Shown in pieces: positions 54,969 to 63,437 of a stretch of DNA of 64,000 nt (positions are counted from its first letter, which is position 1; the number at the start of each line of letters is the position of its first letter). Position numbers and translations under genes: made by a program. Source of the DNA: Sphingobium amiense. GTDB taxonomy: Bacteria > Pseudomonadota > Alphaproteobacteria > Sphingomonadales > Sphingomonadaceae. Under the pieces are notes generated by a model, which was given only the letters and a program-made list of their open reading frames with translations, was not told the origin of the DNA and searched no databases. The stretch spans positions 3,100,001 to 3,164,000 of the forward strand of contig NZ_AP018664.1 of assembly GCF_003967075.1 (NCBI RefSeq). Direction: 5' to 3'.

Positions 54969-55094
54969 TGGCAAGCTCCTCAAGCTCGAAAAACCGTCTT
55001 CTTGCGAGCGAACTCTCCTCCTGGACACGCGCGCAAAACGCTTTCCTACACCCCCTTGTTCACCATACGTTCCATTTCGATTCGAGGCAATGCG

Positions 55095-55697
55095 ATGAGA
55101 TGGAAGATGAGCAGATTTGGAATGATCGGGATGCTCCTGGCGGCCGTTCCAGCGGTGCAAGTCTCGGCCCAGGTGGACGCGCCATCCTTTGCGATTTTCG
55201 AGCATCGACCAACAGCTGCAATGCCTGAGGCTGTCGAGCCGGCCCTTCCGACCCCGGGCCAGATGAATGTGGGGCCGAGCAAGGCGGCCTTTGAGCCCAC
55301 CTTTCGCGAGATGATCTATTCGGCAAACGTCCGAGAGGCAGAGCTTCGCTACGCCATTCCCCCGGGCCTATTACAGGCGCTGATCTGGACCGAATCACGG
55401 TTCAATCCGATGGCGATCAGCCCTGCCGGCGCGGCGGGGCTGGCACAGTTGATGCCGGGTACGGCTCGCTACCTCGGCGTCACGAACCGGCATGATCCTG
55501 TCTCGAGCATTGATGGAGGGGCACGCTACCTACGCGAGATGCTGGACAAGTTCGGGCAGATCCATCTCGCCCTCGCCGCCTACAATGCAGGGCCTGGAGC
55601 GGTTTTGCGTGCTGGCGGTATTCCCCGAAACAGCGAGACGCCTGGCTATGTCCGCAGCGTGCTTGAACGATGGCAAGCAATTGGCTCGCGCATATGA
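55095..55697 (+). CDS. Lytic transglycosylase (SLT domain)
   Basis: This 200-aa periplasmic muramidase has a signal peptide (MRWKMSRFGMIGMLLAAVPA, cleavage near VSAQ). The SLT domain has the catalytic Glu in LIWTESRFNPMAISPAGAAG, then LAQLMPGTARYLGV and LALAAYNAGPGAVLRAGG. Such enzymes open the cell wall for conjugation machinery (VirB1-like) or have housekeeping roles; location on a mobile element favours the former, but no other transfer gene is in view. The IS1380 element starts 10 bp after the stop, so any downstream partner has been separated. Confidence 0.92.
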   Translation: MRWKMSRFGMIGMLLAAVPAVQVSAQVDAPSFAIFEHRPTAAMPEAVEPALPTPGQMNVGPSKAAFEPTFREMIYSANVREAELRYAIPPGLLQALIWTESRFNPMAISPAGAAGLAQLMPGTARYLGVTNRHDPVSSIDGGARYLREMLDKFGQIHLALAAYNAGPGAVLRAGGIPRNSETPGYVRSVLERWQAIGSRI

Positions 55698-55706
55698 AAG
55701 GTGTTC

Positions 55707-57360
55707 GTCTAGCCCGCCTTATTCACCAAAAGTGTCCTGAAGGGTTGGCGGGAGTGGCGTAAGCCTCTGATCTGAATTAGGAACTGGGTGTCTAAGCCGA
55801 ACCTGCCGCAGGGCAGAAAATGCCACGGGCCACACCCGCCATGAACGATGATATCGCAAGCTCATTTGGATTCCCAGCAGTCGGCCGCAAGAAAATCACA
55901 GCTGCGTTCGACGGTGGCCGGCTTACCTCGGATGGCGGTGTTCTACTGCTTGCACAGGCCGAGCGCGCGATGGGGATTTGCCAGCGCCTGGCGGCTTGTA
56001 TTGCCGATCCGCGCGATCCAGCGCGGGTGATCCATCGCCTGGATGACATTCTGCGTGCCCGTGTGTTCGCGATTGCGTGCGGCTATGAGGATGCCGATGA
56101 TCTCGATGCTCTGCGCGACGATCCAGGCTTCCGCCTGGCGCTCGGCAAGCTGCCGGAATCGGGCGCGGGGCTGGCCAGCCAACCGACGATGAGCCGGTGG
56201 GAAAATGCACCGACTACGCGCGAACTGGCCAGCATGATGGCCGCGATGATCGACATCTACTGCGCCAGCTATCCCGCCCCTCCGACAGCGGTCACGCTGG
56301 ATATCGACGACACGTGCGACGTCGTGCATGGCTATCAACAGCTCTCGTTCTGGAACGGGCATCATGGGGAGCGCTGCTTCCTACCGATCCATATCTACGA
56401 CACCGCGACCGGCAGGCCGGTGGCCATGCTGCTGCGCACAGGCAAGACGCCTTCTGGAAAGGAGGCGGCGGGGCACATCCGACGCCTGGTGCGTCACCTG
56501 CGCCGTAATTGGCCCGATACCCACATCACTATCCGCGGCGACGGGCACTATGGTCGACCCGAGGTCATGGCCTACTGCGATGCGGCCCGCGTCGATTACG
56601 TGTTCGGCCTGCCCACCAATTCAGCGCTGCGCGCCGATCCCGCCATTGTTGCGGTCGCCGATGCCTGCGCGGTCAAGCGCGCCCAGCGTCAGTGTCCCGT
56701 CCTGCGCAACTATGCCGAGACCCGCTATGGGGCAAAGACCTGGAAGTGCCAGCGTCGCGTCGTTGCACGGATCGAGGCCAGCACGCTGGGCATGGACATC
56801 CGCTATGTCGTCACCTCGTTGGCAACAGGATCGGCCGAGCACATCTACGACACGCTCTACTGCGCGCGTGGTCAGGCCGAGAACCTGATCAAGCGCCACA
56901 AGTCCCAGCTCGCCAGCGACCGAACCTCGTGCCGCTCGGCCAATGCCAATCAGATGCGCCTGATACTGCACACTGCCGCATACTGGCTGCTATGGCGCAT
57001 CCAGCAGGCGATGCCCAGGACCGCTGCTCTGGCAAGCGCGGAGTTTACCACCTTGCGCCTGCGGCTGCTCAAGGTCGCTGCGCGCGTCGTAGAAAGTGCT
57101 AGCCGCATCCGCATTGCCTTCGCTTCCGCCTGTCCGGATGCCGACCTGTTCCGCGCCCTCGTTCTCCGGCTGAAGCCTGCGCCGACGTAGCCCATGCGGC
57201 AGCGCCGCAGAACTCCGAGCCCAGCCCTTCAACCCGAAAAGCCCATCAATCCGAATGCGGTGAAACAAACGCCAGCGATGCCGGTCGTCCGCGCAATACA
57301 GCCAGCCGCAGCAAATGCCCAGAGCGGGCCCGAAACCGAGCGTCGTGAATAAGAGAGGCT
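55707..57360 (+). mobile_element. IS1380-family insertion sequence
   Basis: This is a 1.65-kb element. The imperfect inverted repeats are CTAGCCCGCCTTATTCAC at 55707-55724 and CTAGCCTCTCTTATTCAC (complement of 57343-57360). It carries one transposase gene. No clear target duplication is seen (TTCGT on the left, GGTTA on the right), so the exact ends may be off by a few bases. Confidence 0.8.
55820..57190 (+). CDS. IS1380-family transposase
   Basis: This 456-aa DDE transposase has FDGGRLTSDGGVLLLAQAER at the N-terminus, the family signature. The first catalytic Asp is in VTLDIDDTCDVVHGYQQLSF, the second in HITIRGDGHYGRPEVMAYCD, and the Glu is in CARGQAENLIKRHKSQLAS. It appears intact. The downstream ATG at 55841 is an alternative start. 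Confidence 0.93.
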   Translation: MPRATPAMNDDIASSFGFPAVGRKKITAAFDGGRLTSDGGVLLLAQAERAMGICQRLAACIADPRDPARVIHRLDDILRARVFAIACGYEDADDLDALRDDPGFRLALGKLPESGAGLASQPTMSRWENAPTTRELASMMAAMIDIYCASYPAPPTAVTLDIDDTCDVVHGYQQLSFWNGHHGERCFLPIHIYDTATGRPVAMLLRTGKTPSGKEAAGHIRRLVRHLRRNWPDTHITIRGDGHYGRPEVMAYCDAARVDYVFGLPTNSALRADPAIVAVADACAVKRAQRQCPVLRNYAETRYGAKTWKCQRRVVARIEASTLGMDIRYVVTSLATGSAEHIYDTLYCARGQAENLIKRHKSQLASDRTSCRSANANQMRLILHTAAYWLLWRIQQAMPRTAALASAEFTTLRLRLLKVAARVVESASRIRIAFASACPDADLFRALVLRLKPAPT

Positions 57361-57501
57361 AGGGTTAAAAGAAGAAGCGATTGCTTGAGTGTGGATCGGC
57401 GTGCAAAAAGGACCCCGTTAGCGGGGTGATCGGCGTCTAAAAGGGACCCCTCATTTCGATGGTTTAAGCAGCCGGCTGGATAATCAGGCGGCGAGATCGG
57501 G

Positions 57502-59016
57502 ATGTTGGTTTTGGAGACAGTGGTTCGGATTCGGCGCGAGTATGCCGGTGGTAAGGCGATCAAGGCGATCGCGCGGGATTTGCATGTATCGCGGAAGGTG
57601 ATCCGCAAGGCGATCCGGGCGCCGGAAGGCGCATTCGATTATCAGCGTAAGGTTCAGCCGTTGCCGCGGATCGGTCCGTTTCAGGATCGCCTGAACACAC
57701 TGCTGGAAGAGAATGAGGTGCGCGGCAAGCGCGAGCGGCTGCGGATGACGCGGATCCATGATCTGTTGGAGCGCGAGGGTTTTGAGGGCTCCTACGATGC
57801 CGTGCGGCGCTACGCGGCGCGCTGGAAGGCCGATCGGCGCAAGGATGCCGGCGATGGTGTCACGGCCTTCATCCCGCTGATGTTCAAGCCCGGCGAGGCC
57901 TACCAGTTCGACTGGAGCCATGAGGATGTGGAGATCGCGGGCAAGCCGATGCGGGTGAAGGTCGCGCATATGCGACTGTGTGCATCGCGGGCAGTCTATG
58001 TCCGGGCGTATCCGCGCGAGAGCCAGGAGATGCTGTTCGACGCGCATGCGCGCGGCTTTGCTTTCTTCGGCGGGGTGCCAGGGCGCGGCATCTACGATAA
58101 TATGAAGACGGCGGTGACGAGCGTGTTCACCGGCAAGGAACGGGTCTTCAACCGGCGGTTCCTGATCATGACCGCCCATTATATGATCGAGCCGACCGCC
58201 TGCTCACCTGCGGCGGGATGGGAGAAGGGGCAGGTCGAGAACCAGGTGCAGACGATCCGGGGTCGCTTCTTCCAGCCCCGGTTGCGGTTCGCCAGCCTCG
58301 AGGAGCTCAATGGCTGGCTGGAGGCCGAGTGTCGGCGCTGGGCGGAACGGCAGGCGCATCCTGAACAGGGCGAGCTAACCGTAGCGCAGGCGCTGGAGAT
58401 CGAACGATCGGCACTGCAACCGATGTTGGGGCCGTTCGACGGCTTCAACGAGAGCGAGCATGCGGTGACGGGCACCTGCCTGATCAGCTTCGACCGCAAC
58501 CGCTACTCGGTTCTCTCGACGATGGCGCGGCGCACGGTGCAGGTCCGTGCCTATGCCGACCGCATCATCGTGCGCTGCGGCGAGGAGGTTGTCGCCGAGC
58601 ATCCTCGCACCTTCGGGCGTAACCGCACGATTTACGACCCCTGGCATTATCTGCCGGTGCTGGCCCGCAAGCCCGGCGCGCTGCGGAACGGCGCGCCCTT
58701 CCAGGACTGGGACCTGCCACCTGCGCTGGCGCGCCTGCGCCGCAAGCTTGGTAATGGCGACGATGCCGACCGCCGGTTCGTCCGTGTGCTGTCGGCCGTG
58801 CTGATCGATGGCCTGGATCCGGTCGAAGCGGCCGTGCGCGAAGCGCTGGCGACCGGCACGGCGAGCGACGATCTGATCCTCAACATCCTGGCGCGGCACC
58901 GCGAGCCGCCGCGCCCACTTACGATCATCACCTCCGAGGATAGCGCGCTGCGCCATCCGCCGATCGCCGACTGCGCCCGTTACGACCAGCTGAGGACCTT
59001 CGATGCAGCGGCATGA
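57502..59016 (+). CDS. istA: IS21 transposase IstA (copy 2)
   Basis: This 504-aa transposase has the helix-turn-helix in [20 protein letters not shown]. The DDE core has [40 protein letters not shown] and [20 protein letters not shown]. It is intact. The last codons overlap istB. Confidence 0.95.
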   Translation: MLVLETVVRIRREYAGGKAIKAIARDLHVSRKVIRKAIRAPEGAFDYQRKVQPLPRIGPFQDRLNTLLEENEVRGKRERLRMTRIHDLLEREGFEGSYDAVRRYAARWKADRRKDAGDGVTAFIPLMFKPGEAYQFDWSHEDVEIAGKPMRVKVAHMRLCASRAVYVRAYPRESQEMLFDAHARGFAFFGGVPGRGIYDNMKTAVTSVFTGKERVFNRRFLIMTAHYMIEPTACSPAAGWEKGQVENQVQTIRGRFFQPRLRFASLEELNGWLEAECRRWAERQAHPEQGELTVAQALEIERSALQPMLGPFDGFNESEHAVTGTCLISFDRNRYSVLSTMARRTVQVRAYADRIIVRCGEEVVAEHPRTFGRNRTIYDPWHYLPVLARKPGALRNGAPFQDWDLPPALARLRRKLGNGDDADRRFVRVLSAVLIDGLDPVEAAVREALATGTASDDLILNILARHREPPRPLTIITSEDSALRHPPIADCARYDQLRTFDAAA

Positions 59017-59731
59017 CATGATCGAGGCGATGCGCGGGCTTGGGCTCAAGGGCATGGCGGGCGCGTTCGATGATGCGGTCACCACCGGCCTTCAGCGTCA
59101 GCGCACCACGATGGAGATACTGACCGACCTTCTCCGAGCGGAAGCGACGCATCGCCATGCCGCGTCGATCCGATACCGGATGGCGGCCGCAAAGCTGCCG
59201 GTCGTGAAGGACATCGACGCGTTCCGGTTCGAGGGCACACCGATCAACGAGGGGCTGGTGCGTTCATTGCACAGCGGCGCGTTCCTGCCCGCTCGGCGCA
59301 ATATCGTCCTGGTCGGCGGCACGGGCACCGGCAAGACCCACCTGGCCATCGCTATCGCCGCCAATGTCGTTCGCTCCGGTGCGCGCGGCCGCTACTTCAA
59401 CACCGTCGATCTGGTGACCCGTCTCGAAGAGGAAGCCAGGATCGGCAAGAGCGGCGCACTCACCGCCCAGCTATCCCGTCTCGATCTGATCGTGCTCGAT
59501 GAGCTAGGTTACCTGCCGTTCGCCCGCTCAGGCGGCCAGTTGCTGTTCCATCTGGTCAGCAAGCTCTACGAGCAGACCAGCGTCATCATCACCACCAACC
59601 TCGCGTTCGGCGAATGGCCCACGGTCTTCGGCGATCCCAAGATGACCACCGCGCTCCTCGATCGCGTCACCCATCATTGCGACATCATCGAGACCGGCAA
59701 TGACAGCTGGCGCTTCAAGAACCGAAACTGA
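59003..59731 (+). CDS. istB: IS21 helper ATPase IstB (copy 2)
   Basis: This 242-aa AAA+ ATPase has Walker [21 protein letters not shown], Walker [20 protein letters not shown] and sensor [19 protein letters not shown]. It starts [20 protein letters not shown] and overlaps istA by 14 bp. It is intact. Confidence 0.95.
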   Translation: MQRHDMIEAMRGLGLKGMAGAFDDAVTTGLQRQRTTMEILTDLLRAEATHRHAASIRYRMAAAKLPVVKDIDAFRFEGTPINEGLVRSLHSGAFLPARRNIVLVGGTGTGKTHLAIAIAANVVRSGARGRYFNTVDLVTRLEEEARIGKSGALTAQLSRLDLIVLDELGYLPFARSGGQLLFHLVSKLYEQTSVIITTNLAFGEWPTVFGDPKMTTALLDRVTHHCDIIETGNDSWRFKNRN

Positions 59732-59931
59732 TCTCCGCTGCACACCGGGATTAAGATGCTTTGCGCTGCGCGCGCCTCCGGTCGGGCTCCGCCCTCCCTA
59801 CGCCGCGCGCAGCGCAAGGGCGCGTGTCCGATCAACCTTGCGCCATCTTGAAAAGGGGGTCCCTTTTGCGCGCCGATAGGGGGTCCCGTTTGCACGCCGA
59901 TTGACAGCTTGAGTGGGGAAGGCCGAGTTTG

Positions 59932-60513
59932 ATGGCTCGAAAGGAAGATCGAGGCACGAAGGATGATAATGTCGTTCGCTTCGATTTCCGGGACAAGCTG
60001 AAGAAGCAGCGCGACAAGCGTCGGCGCAAGGAGTGGATGTTGGGATTAGGCGCGTTTTCGATCGTATTTGTTGGCGGGATGCTGGCATTGAATTGGCCGA
60101 TGTCCGGTCTGACCTCGATCGCATCCTCAGAACTTGCACCTAAGCTTTCGCTGATGGCCGGAAGCACCTCTCCGCGCTTCGATTTGTGCGGAATCACGCG
60201 CCACACTTGCGTCGTTGATGGCGACACCTTCTGGCTCGAGGGTGAAAAGATCAGGATTGCAGACATCGATACCCCCGAGATCAGCGAACCCAAGTGTGAC
60301 GCTGAATACCAGCTTGGGATGAAAGCGACTTACCGGCTTCGCGACCTACTGAACGAAGGCGCTTTCCAGGTCCGGCCGATCGGAAATCGCGATGAAGACC
60401 GATTTGGTCGCAAGCTGCGGGTTGTCGTTCGGGGCGGCCGATCACTTGGAGATCAGCTCGTTAGCGAAGGCCTTGCTCGCACCTGGACGGGACGACGCGA
60501 ACCTTGGTGTTGA
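59932..60513 (+). CDS. Membrane-anchored thermonuclease (SNase)-like protein
   Basis: This 193-aa protein has a basic N-terminus (KLKKQRDKRRRKEW) and one membrane segment at about residues 36-56 (MLGLGAFSIVFVGGMLALNW). The staphylococcal-nuclease domain that follows has CVVDGDTFWLEGEKIRIADI, DTPEISEPK and RFGRKLRVVV, which contain the usual Asp, Arg, Glu and Arg active-site positions. The nuclease would face the periplasm. ATG 59932 lies 18 bp beyond the IS21 target duplication, so its native promoter is probably displaced. A small gene overlaps its end. Confidence 0.88.
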   Translation: MARKEDRGTKDDNVVRFDFRDKLKKQRDKRRRKEWMLGLGAFSIVFVGGMLALNWPMSGLTSIASSELAPKLSLMAGSTSPRFDLCGITRHTCVVDGDTFWLEGEKIRIADIDTPEISEPKCDAEYQLGMKATYRLRDLLNEGAFQVRPIGNRDEDRFGRKLRVVVRGGRSLGDQLVSEGLARTWTGRREPWC

Positions 60514-60707
60514 ACCGTGACCAGGAACTCTGGGCCGTGGCTTTGTGGGTCGAGAAGAACCACGGTGATCAAGGCACGACCTACATTTCGGGTCAGGTCG
60601 AGCGCCTTACGTCTGTAAACGATGACGGTGGTGTCGCCATGTGGCGCGAAGTGGCTGATCGCTTCGAGCGGTTGAGGAGCACCCCGGACGCAGGCCAGGC
60701 AAGCTAA
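60504..60707 (+). CDS. Small DUF6961-like protein
   Basis: This 67-aa protein contains RDQELWAVALWVEKNHGDQG, then YISGQVERLTSVNDDGGVAM and WREVADRFERL, a pattern I know from small sphingomonad proteins of unknown function (DUF6961-like), often next to nuclease genes on mobile elements. The start is uncertain: TTG 60504, GTG 60507 and TTG 60510 are all possible and overlap the end of the thermonuclease gene, implying translational coupling. Confidence 0.7.
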   Translation: MVLNRDQELWAVALWVEKNHGDQGTTYISGQVERLTSVNDDGGVAMWREVADRFERLRSTPDAGQAS

Positions 60708-61714
60708 TCAGAGGGCGCGACGTCCGCTGCCATTCCTACGCTAAGCTTTTCGACGAGCTGCAGCGCCTTTCGTACAACTGACTCCCGGATGACCAAGCGC
60801 TGTCCTTCACGGTAGGTCGGGTCTCCGCTCCGTGAAATATAGTCTACATCCACAATGCCTTCGCGGTGCGCCAAGAGATGCCGCTGCTGAAAGATGCGTG
60901 TCAGTTCGGTGAGTTCCGAGGTGCTCAGGTGATCGTCAAAGCCCTTTCCGAAGGCCGTTCGCCATAACTGGCTTCCTTCAGGGAGATTCTGGAACGCGTT
61001 TCGTCGGACTCTGATTGGATCTGGCTGATGCTGGTAAAGTGCTTCTGCAAAACGCTGGAAAGCCATGACGACGTTTTGAAGGCCTGCTTCGGTGAGCAGG
61101 CGAATGGTATTCTCTGACGCATCGGCATCAGAGATCCCGCTCCGGATTGCCGGGATCGCGTCAAGCGAAGCGCGGATTGTTTCGAGCGACTGCCGAAATA
61201 CTCGTTCGGCGCTGTTGTGTCCGCACGAGGGGCAAAAGAACGCAGAACCGATCACTGCGAAGCGGCAAGAGCATTCCTCGCAAGTCAGCTTGAGTCGCAT
61301 CGGCTCCGCTGCAGACGCGGGTAGGACAACTTCACGAAAGCCACGATCGACCTTCATTTTCATGGTGATGAAGCTGCCTTTGCGCTGGCGCCGATTGAAG
61401 GCGTCAGCATCACGGCGCATCGCCTGGTTGATTTTGCCTTTTACCTGCGCGAGGGCCTGCTCCTGAATTTTCTCGATTTGCTCGGTTGTCCACCATTTCT
61501 GAGCATCGGCCGCGTGTCCGCAAAAAGGGCAGAACACCACTTCATCGCGCACGATTTCACGCCAATCTTGATCATGGACCTTGAATTCGAACATGCAGTC
61601 GTCGTGAGGACACTCGCGGTCGATGTATCCGTCTTCGTCGACTGCGATATCCGGCGTGACGGTAATCTTCTGCCCGTCCAACTGACGAATGATACGGGAT
61701 AGCTCATCGAACAT
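60704..61714 (-). CDS. Zinc-ribbon protein with HEPN-like C-terminus, function unknown
   Basis: This 336-aa protein carries two zinc-ribbon-like Cys patterns: RECPHDDCMFEFKV with VFCPFCGHAADAQ, and KLTCEECSCRFAVI with FFCPSCGHNSAERV. The C-terminal helical half has FQRFAEALYQHQPDPIRVRR, FQNLPEGSQLWRTAFGKGFD and RIFQQRHLLAHREGIVDVDY, where RHLLAH resembles the R-x4-6-H RNase centre of HEPN domains. The start at 61714 (MFDELSRIIRQL) follows GGAGGG. It is convergent with the DUF6961 gene, 4 bp overlap. Context (between defence and mobility genes, next to the integrase) makes a defence role possible. I do not recognise a named family. Confidence 0.65.
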   Translation of the reverse strand: MFDELSRIIRQLDGQKITVTPDIAVDEDGYIDRECPHDDCMFEFKVHDQDWREIVRDEVVFCPFCGHAADAQKWWTTEQIEKIQEQALAQVKGKINQAMRRDADAFNRRQRKGSFITMKMKVDRGFREVVLPASAAEPMRLKLTCEECSCRFAVIGSAFFCPSCGHNSAERVFRQSLETIRASLDAIPAIRSGISDADASENTIRLLTEAGLQNVVMAFQRFAEALYQHQPDPIRVRRNAFQNLPEGSQLWRTAFGKGFDDHLSTSELTELTRIFQQRHLLAHREGIVDVDYISRSGDPTYREGQRLVIRESVVRKALQLVEKLSVGMAADVAPSD

Positions 61715-61836
61715 GCGGCCCTCCGCGGAATGCAGGGGAAGACTATCGTGTTTTTGTTTTGTTCGCCAGCGTGAGGAATTCGAAACCCACCACAATATCG
61801 CTTGCCAGTTTGGAACCGAGCTCCGTCAAACTAAGC

Positions 61837-63060
61837 TTATCCCTTGGCGAACGCCACATTTATGACCTTACCGCCCTCCCGGATCGTATCGAGGTAGTCG
61901 CTCCACCACTGTGCCATGCGGACACGTTCATCCCAGTGCTTGCCACGGTGATAGACGCCGCGAACGGCGTTGCTGTCACCATGAGCCAATCCTCGTTCGA
62001 TCGCGTCCGGATTCCAGAGGCCGCTCTCGTTCAGCATGGTAGAAGCGGTTGCCCGCAGACCATGAGCGGTGACCTCGTCCTTTGTGAAGCCCATTCGGCG
62101 AAAGGCGGCATTCAAGGTGTTCTCACTCATCGGGCGAACAGAAGCACGGGCGGAGGGGAACACATAGCCCTCGGTACCGACCATCTCGGCAAGTTCCTTG
62201 AGATACCCGACCACCTGCGTGGACAACGGCACGGCATGAGGACGGCGCGCCTTCATCTTGCCCTCCGGGATGCGCCAGACGCCTTCTTCCAGGTCGATCT
62301 CCTTCCAATCGGCATGCCGCAGCTCGCCAGGGCGTACAAAGACATGAGGTGCGATGAGCAGGGCATACCGGGTGATGAAGTTGCCAGTGTAGTCCTGGAT
62401 CGCACGCAGCAGCCCGCCAAGGTCCTTCGGCTCAAGGATCGCGGCATAGTGCTTTGCCTTGGGCGTGATCAGCGCCCCGCGGAGCATGGTCGTAGGGTCG
62501 CCTTTGCAGCGCGTCGTGGCAACCCCATAGCGAAATACACGGCTCGCAAAGGATCGGGTCTTCTTGGCGGTTTCGTGCTTGCCCTTCGCTTCGAGGCGCT
62601 TGAGGGGAGCCAGCACCTCGAATGGCTCGATCTCGTCAATCGGACGACTGCCGATGGCATCTGTCAGCTGGTCGAGGAAGAAGTTCGCCTTGATGATCGT
62701 CGCATCCGCCCGGCCGTTCTGCACCATCATCTCATCGATGTACTCGCGTGCCACCGCCTCGAATGTCTGGGCGGAAAGGAATTCCGAACGGATCTTCTGC
62801 TTGCGCTTCTCCATCGCCGGGTCACCGCCCGACGCGACTTTGACGCGAGCCTCGTAGGCGGCTTGGCGCGCGTCCTTGAGATTGATTTCGGGATAGGAGC
62901 CGATCGAGAGCTTCTTCTCCACGGTGCCGATTCGATAGCGAAATCGCCAGAGTCTGCCGCCCGATGGAGAGACCTCGATGTACAATCCGCGATCATCGGC
63001 GACCTTGTACGGTTTGTCCTTTGGCTTGAGCGCGCGAAGCCGAGTTTCGGTCAGAGGCAT
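61837..63060 (-). CDS. int: P4-type tyrosine integrase of the island
   Basis: This 407-aa phage-P4-like integrase has an Arm-binding N-terminal domain (MPLTETRLRALKPKDKPYKV, then DDRGLYIEVSPSGGRLWRFR and LSIGSYPEINLKDARQAAYE). The SAM-like core follows. The catalytic residues are in HVFVRPGELRHADW (Arg), KMKARRPHAVPLS (Lys), TAHGLRATASTML (HxxR, here HGLRA), AHGDSNAVRGVYHR (histidine and tyrosine). The gene points away from the tRNA-Leu whose 3' end lies 167 bp from its start. This is the usual order for an island inserted in a tRNA. Confidence 0.95.
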   Translation of the reverse strand: MPLTETRLRALKPKDKPYKVADDRGLYIEVSPSGGRLWRFRYRIGTVEKKLSIGSYPEINLKDARQAAYEARVKVASGGDPAMEKRKQKIRSEFLSAQTFEAVAREYIDEMMVQNGRADATIIKANFFLDQLTDAIGSRPIDEIEPFEVLAPLKRLEAKGKHETAKKTRSFASRVFRYGVATTRCKGDPTTMLRGALITPKAKHYAAILEPKDLGGLLRAIQDYTGNFITRYALLIAPHVFVRPGELRHADWKEIDLEEGVWRIPEGKMKARRPHAVPLSTQVVGYLKELAEMVGTEGYVFPSARASVRPMSENTLNAAFRRMGFTKDEVTAHGLRATASTMLNESGLWNPDAIERGLAHGDSNAVRGVYHRGKHWDERVRMAQWWSDYLDTIREGGKVINVAFAKG

Positions 63061-63226
63061 GTGCGGGCCTTTTCCCAATGTGGTTTTTGCAAAAGCCCGC
63101 AAAAGGCCCGCAAAAATGTGCGGAACCCCCGAGAAAAGGCGGGACGATCCGGCACGATCCAAGGGCCAATTCCCTTGGATTTCTGCGGGTTTAATACACT
63201 TTTTGGGATGTTCCGAGAAGAACAAA

Positions 63227-63313
63227 TGGTGCCCAGAAGAGGACTCGAACCTCCACGACCTTGCGATCGCCAGCACCTGAAGCTGGTGCGTCTACCAATT
63301 CCGCCATCTGGGC
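63227..63313 (-). tRNA. tRNA-Leu (anticodon CAG)
   Basis: Read on the minus strand, the gene starts GCCCAGATGGCGGAATTGGT, has the anticodon stem CCAGC with loop TTCAGGT (anticodon CAG), a long variable arm, the T-arm GGTTCGAGTCC, and ends TCTGGGCA followed by an encoded CCA. The long variable arm fits class II leucine tRNA. The 3' end faces the integrase and is the attachment site of the island. Confidence 0.95.
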
Positions 63314-63437
63314 ACGGGGTAGGAGCGCGCCTCTAACCGGTGGGGTAGGGGCTGTCAACGCGCGGGGCGGTTATTTTTTTGGGACGCGACCGGCGGGCAG
63401 GCTAAGGAGAAGCCGCTATTTTCATGAGAAGAGCCTG

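Larger units (their letters stand above)
57390..59906 (+). mobile_element. IS21-family insertion sequence (copy 2) with 7-bp target duplication
   Basis: This is a 2.5-kb element. The left end is TGTGGATCGGCGTGCAAAAA, continuing GGACCCC; the right-end complement is TGTCAATCGGCGTGCAAACG, continuing GGACCCC. Internal GGGACCCC copies lie near each end. The duplication GCTTGAG is at 57383-57389 and 59907-59913. It inserted between the IS1380 element (29 bp away) and the thermonuclease gene, separating backbone genes. It is a different IS21 lineage from copy 1 (other repeats, diverged IstA). Confidence 0.93.
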
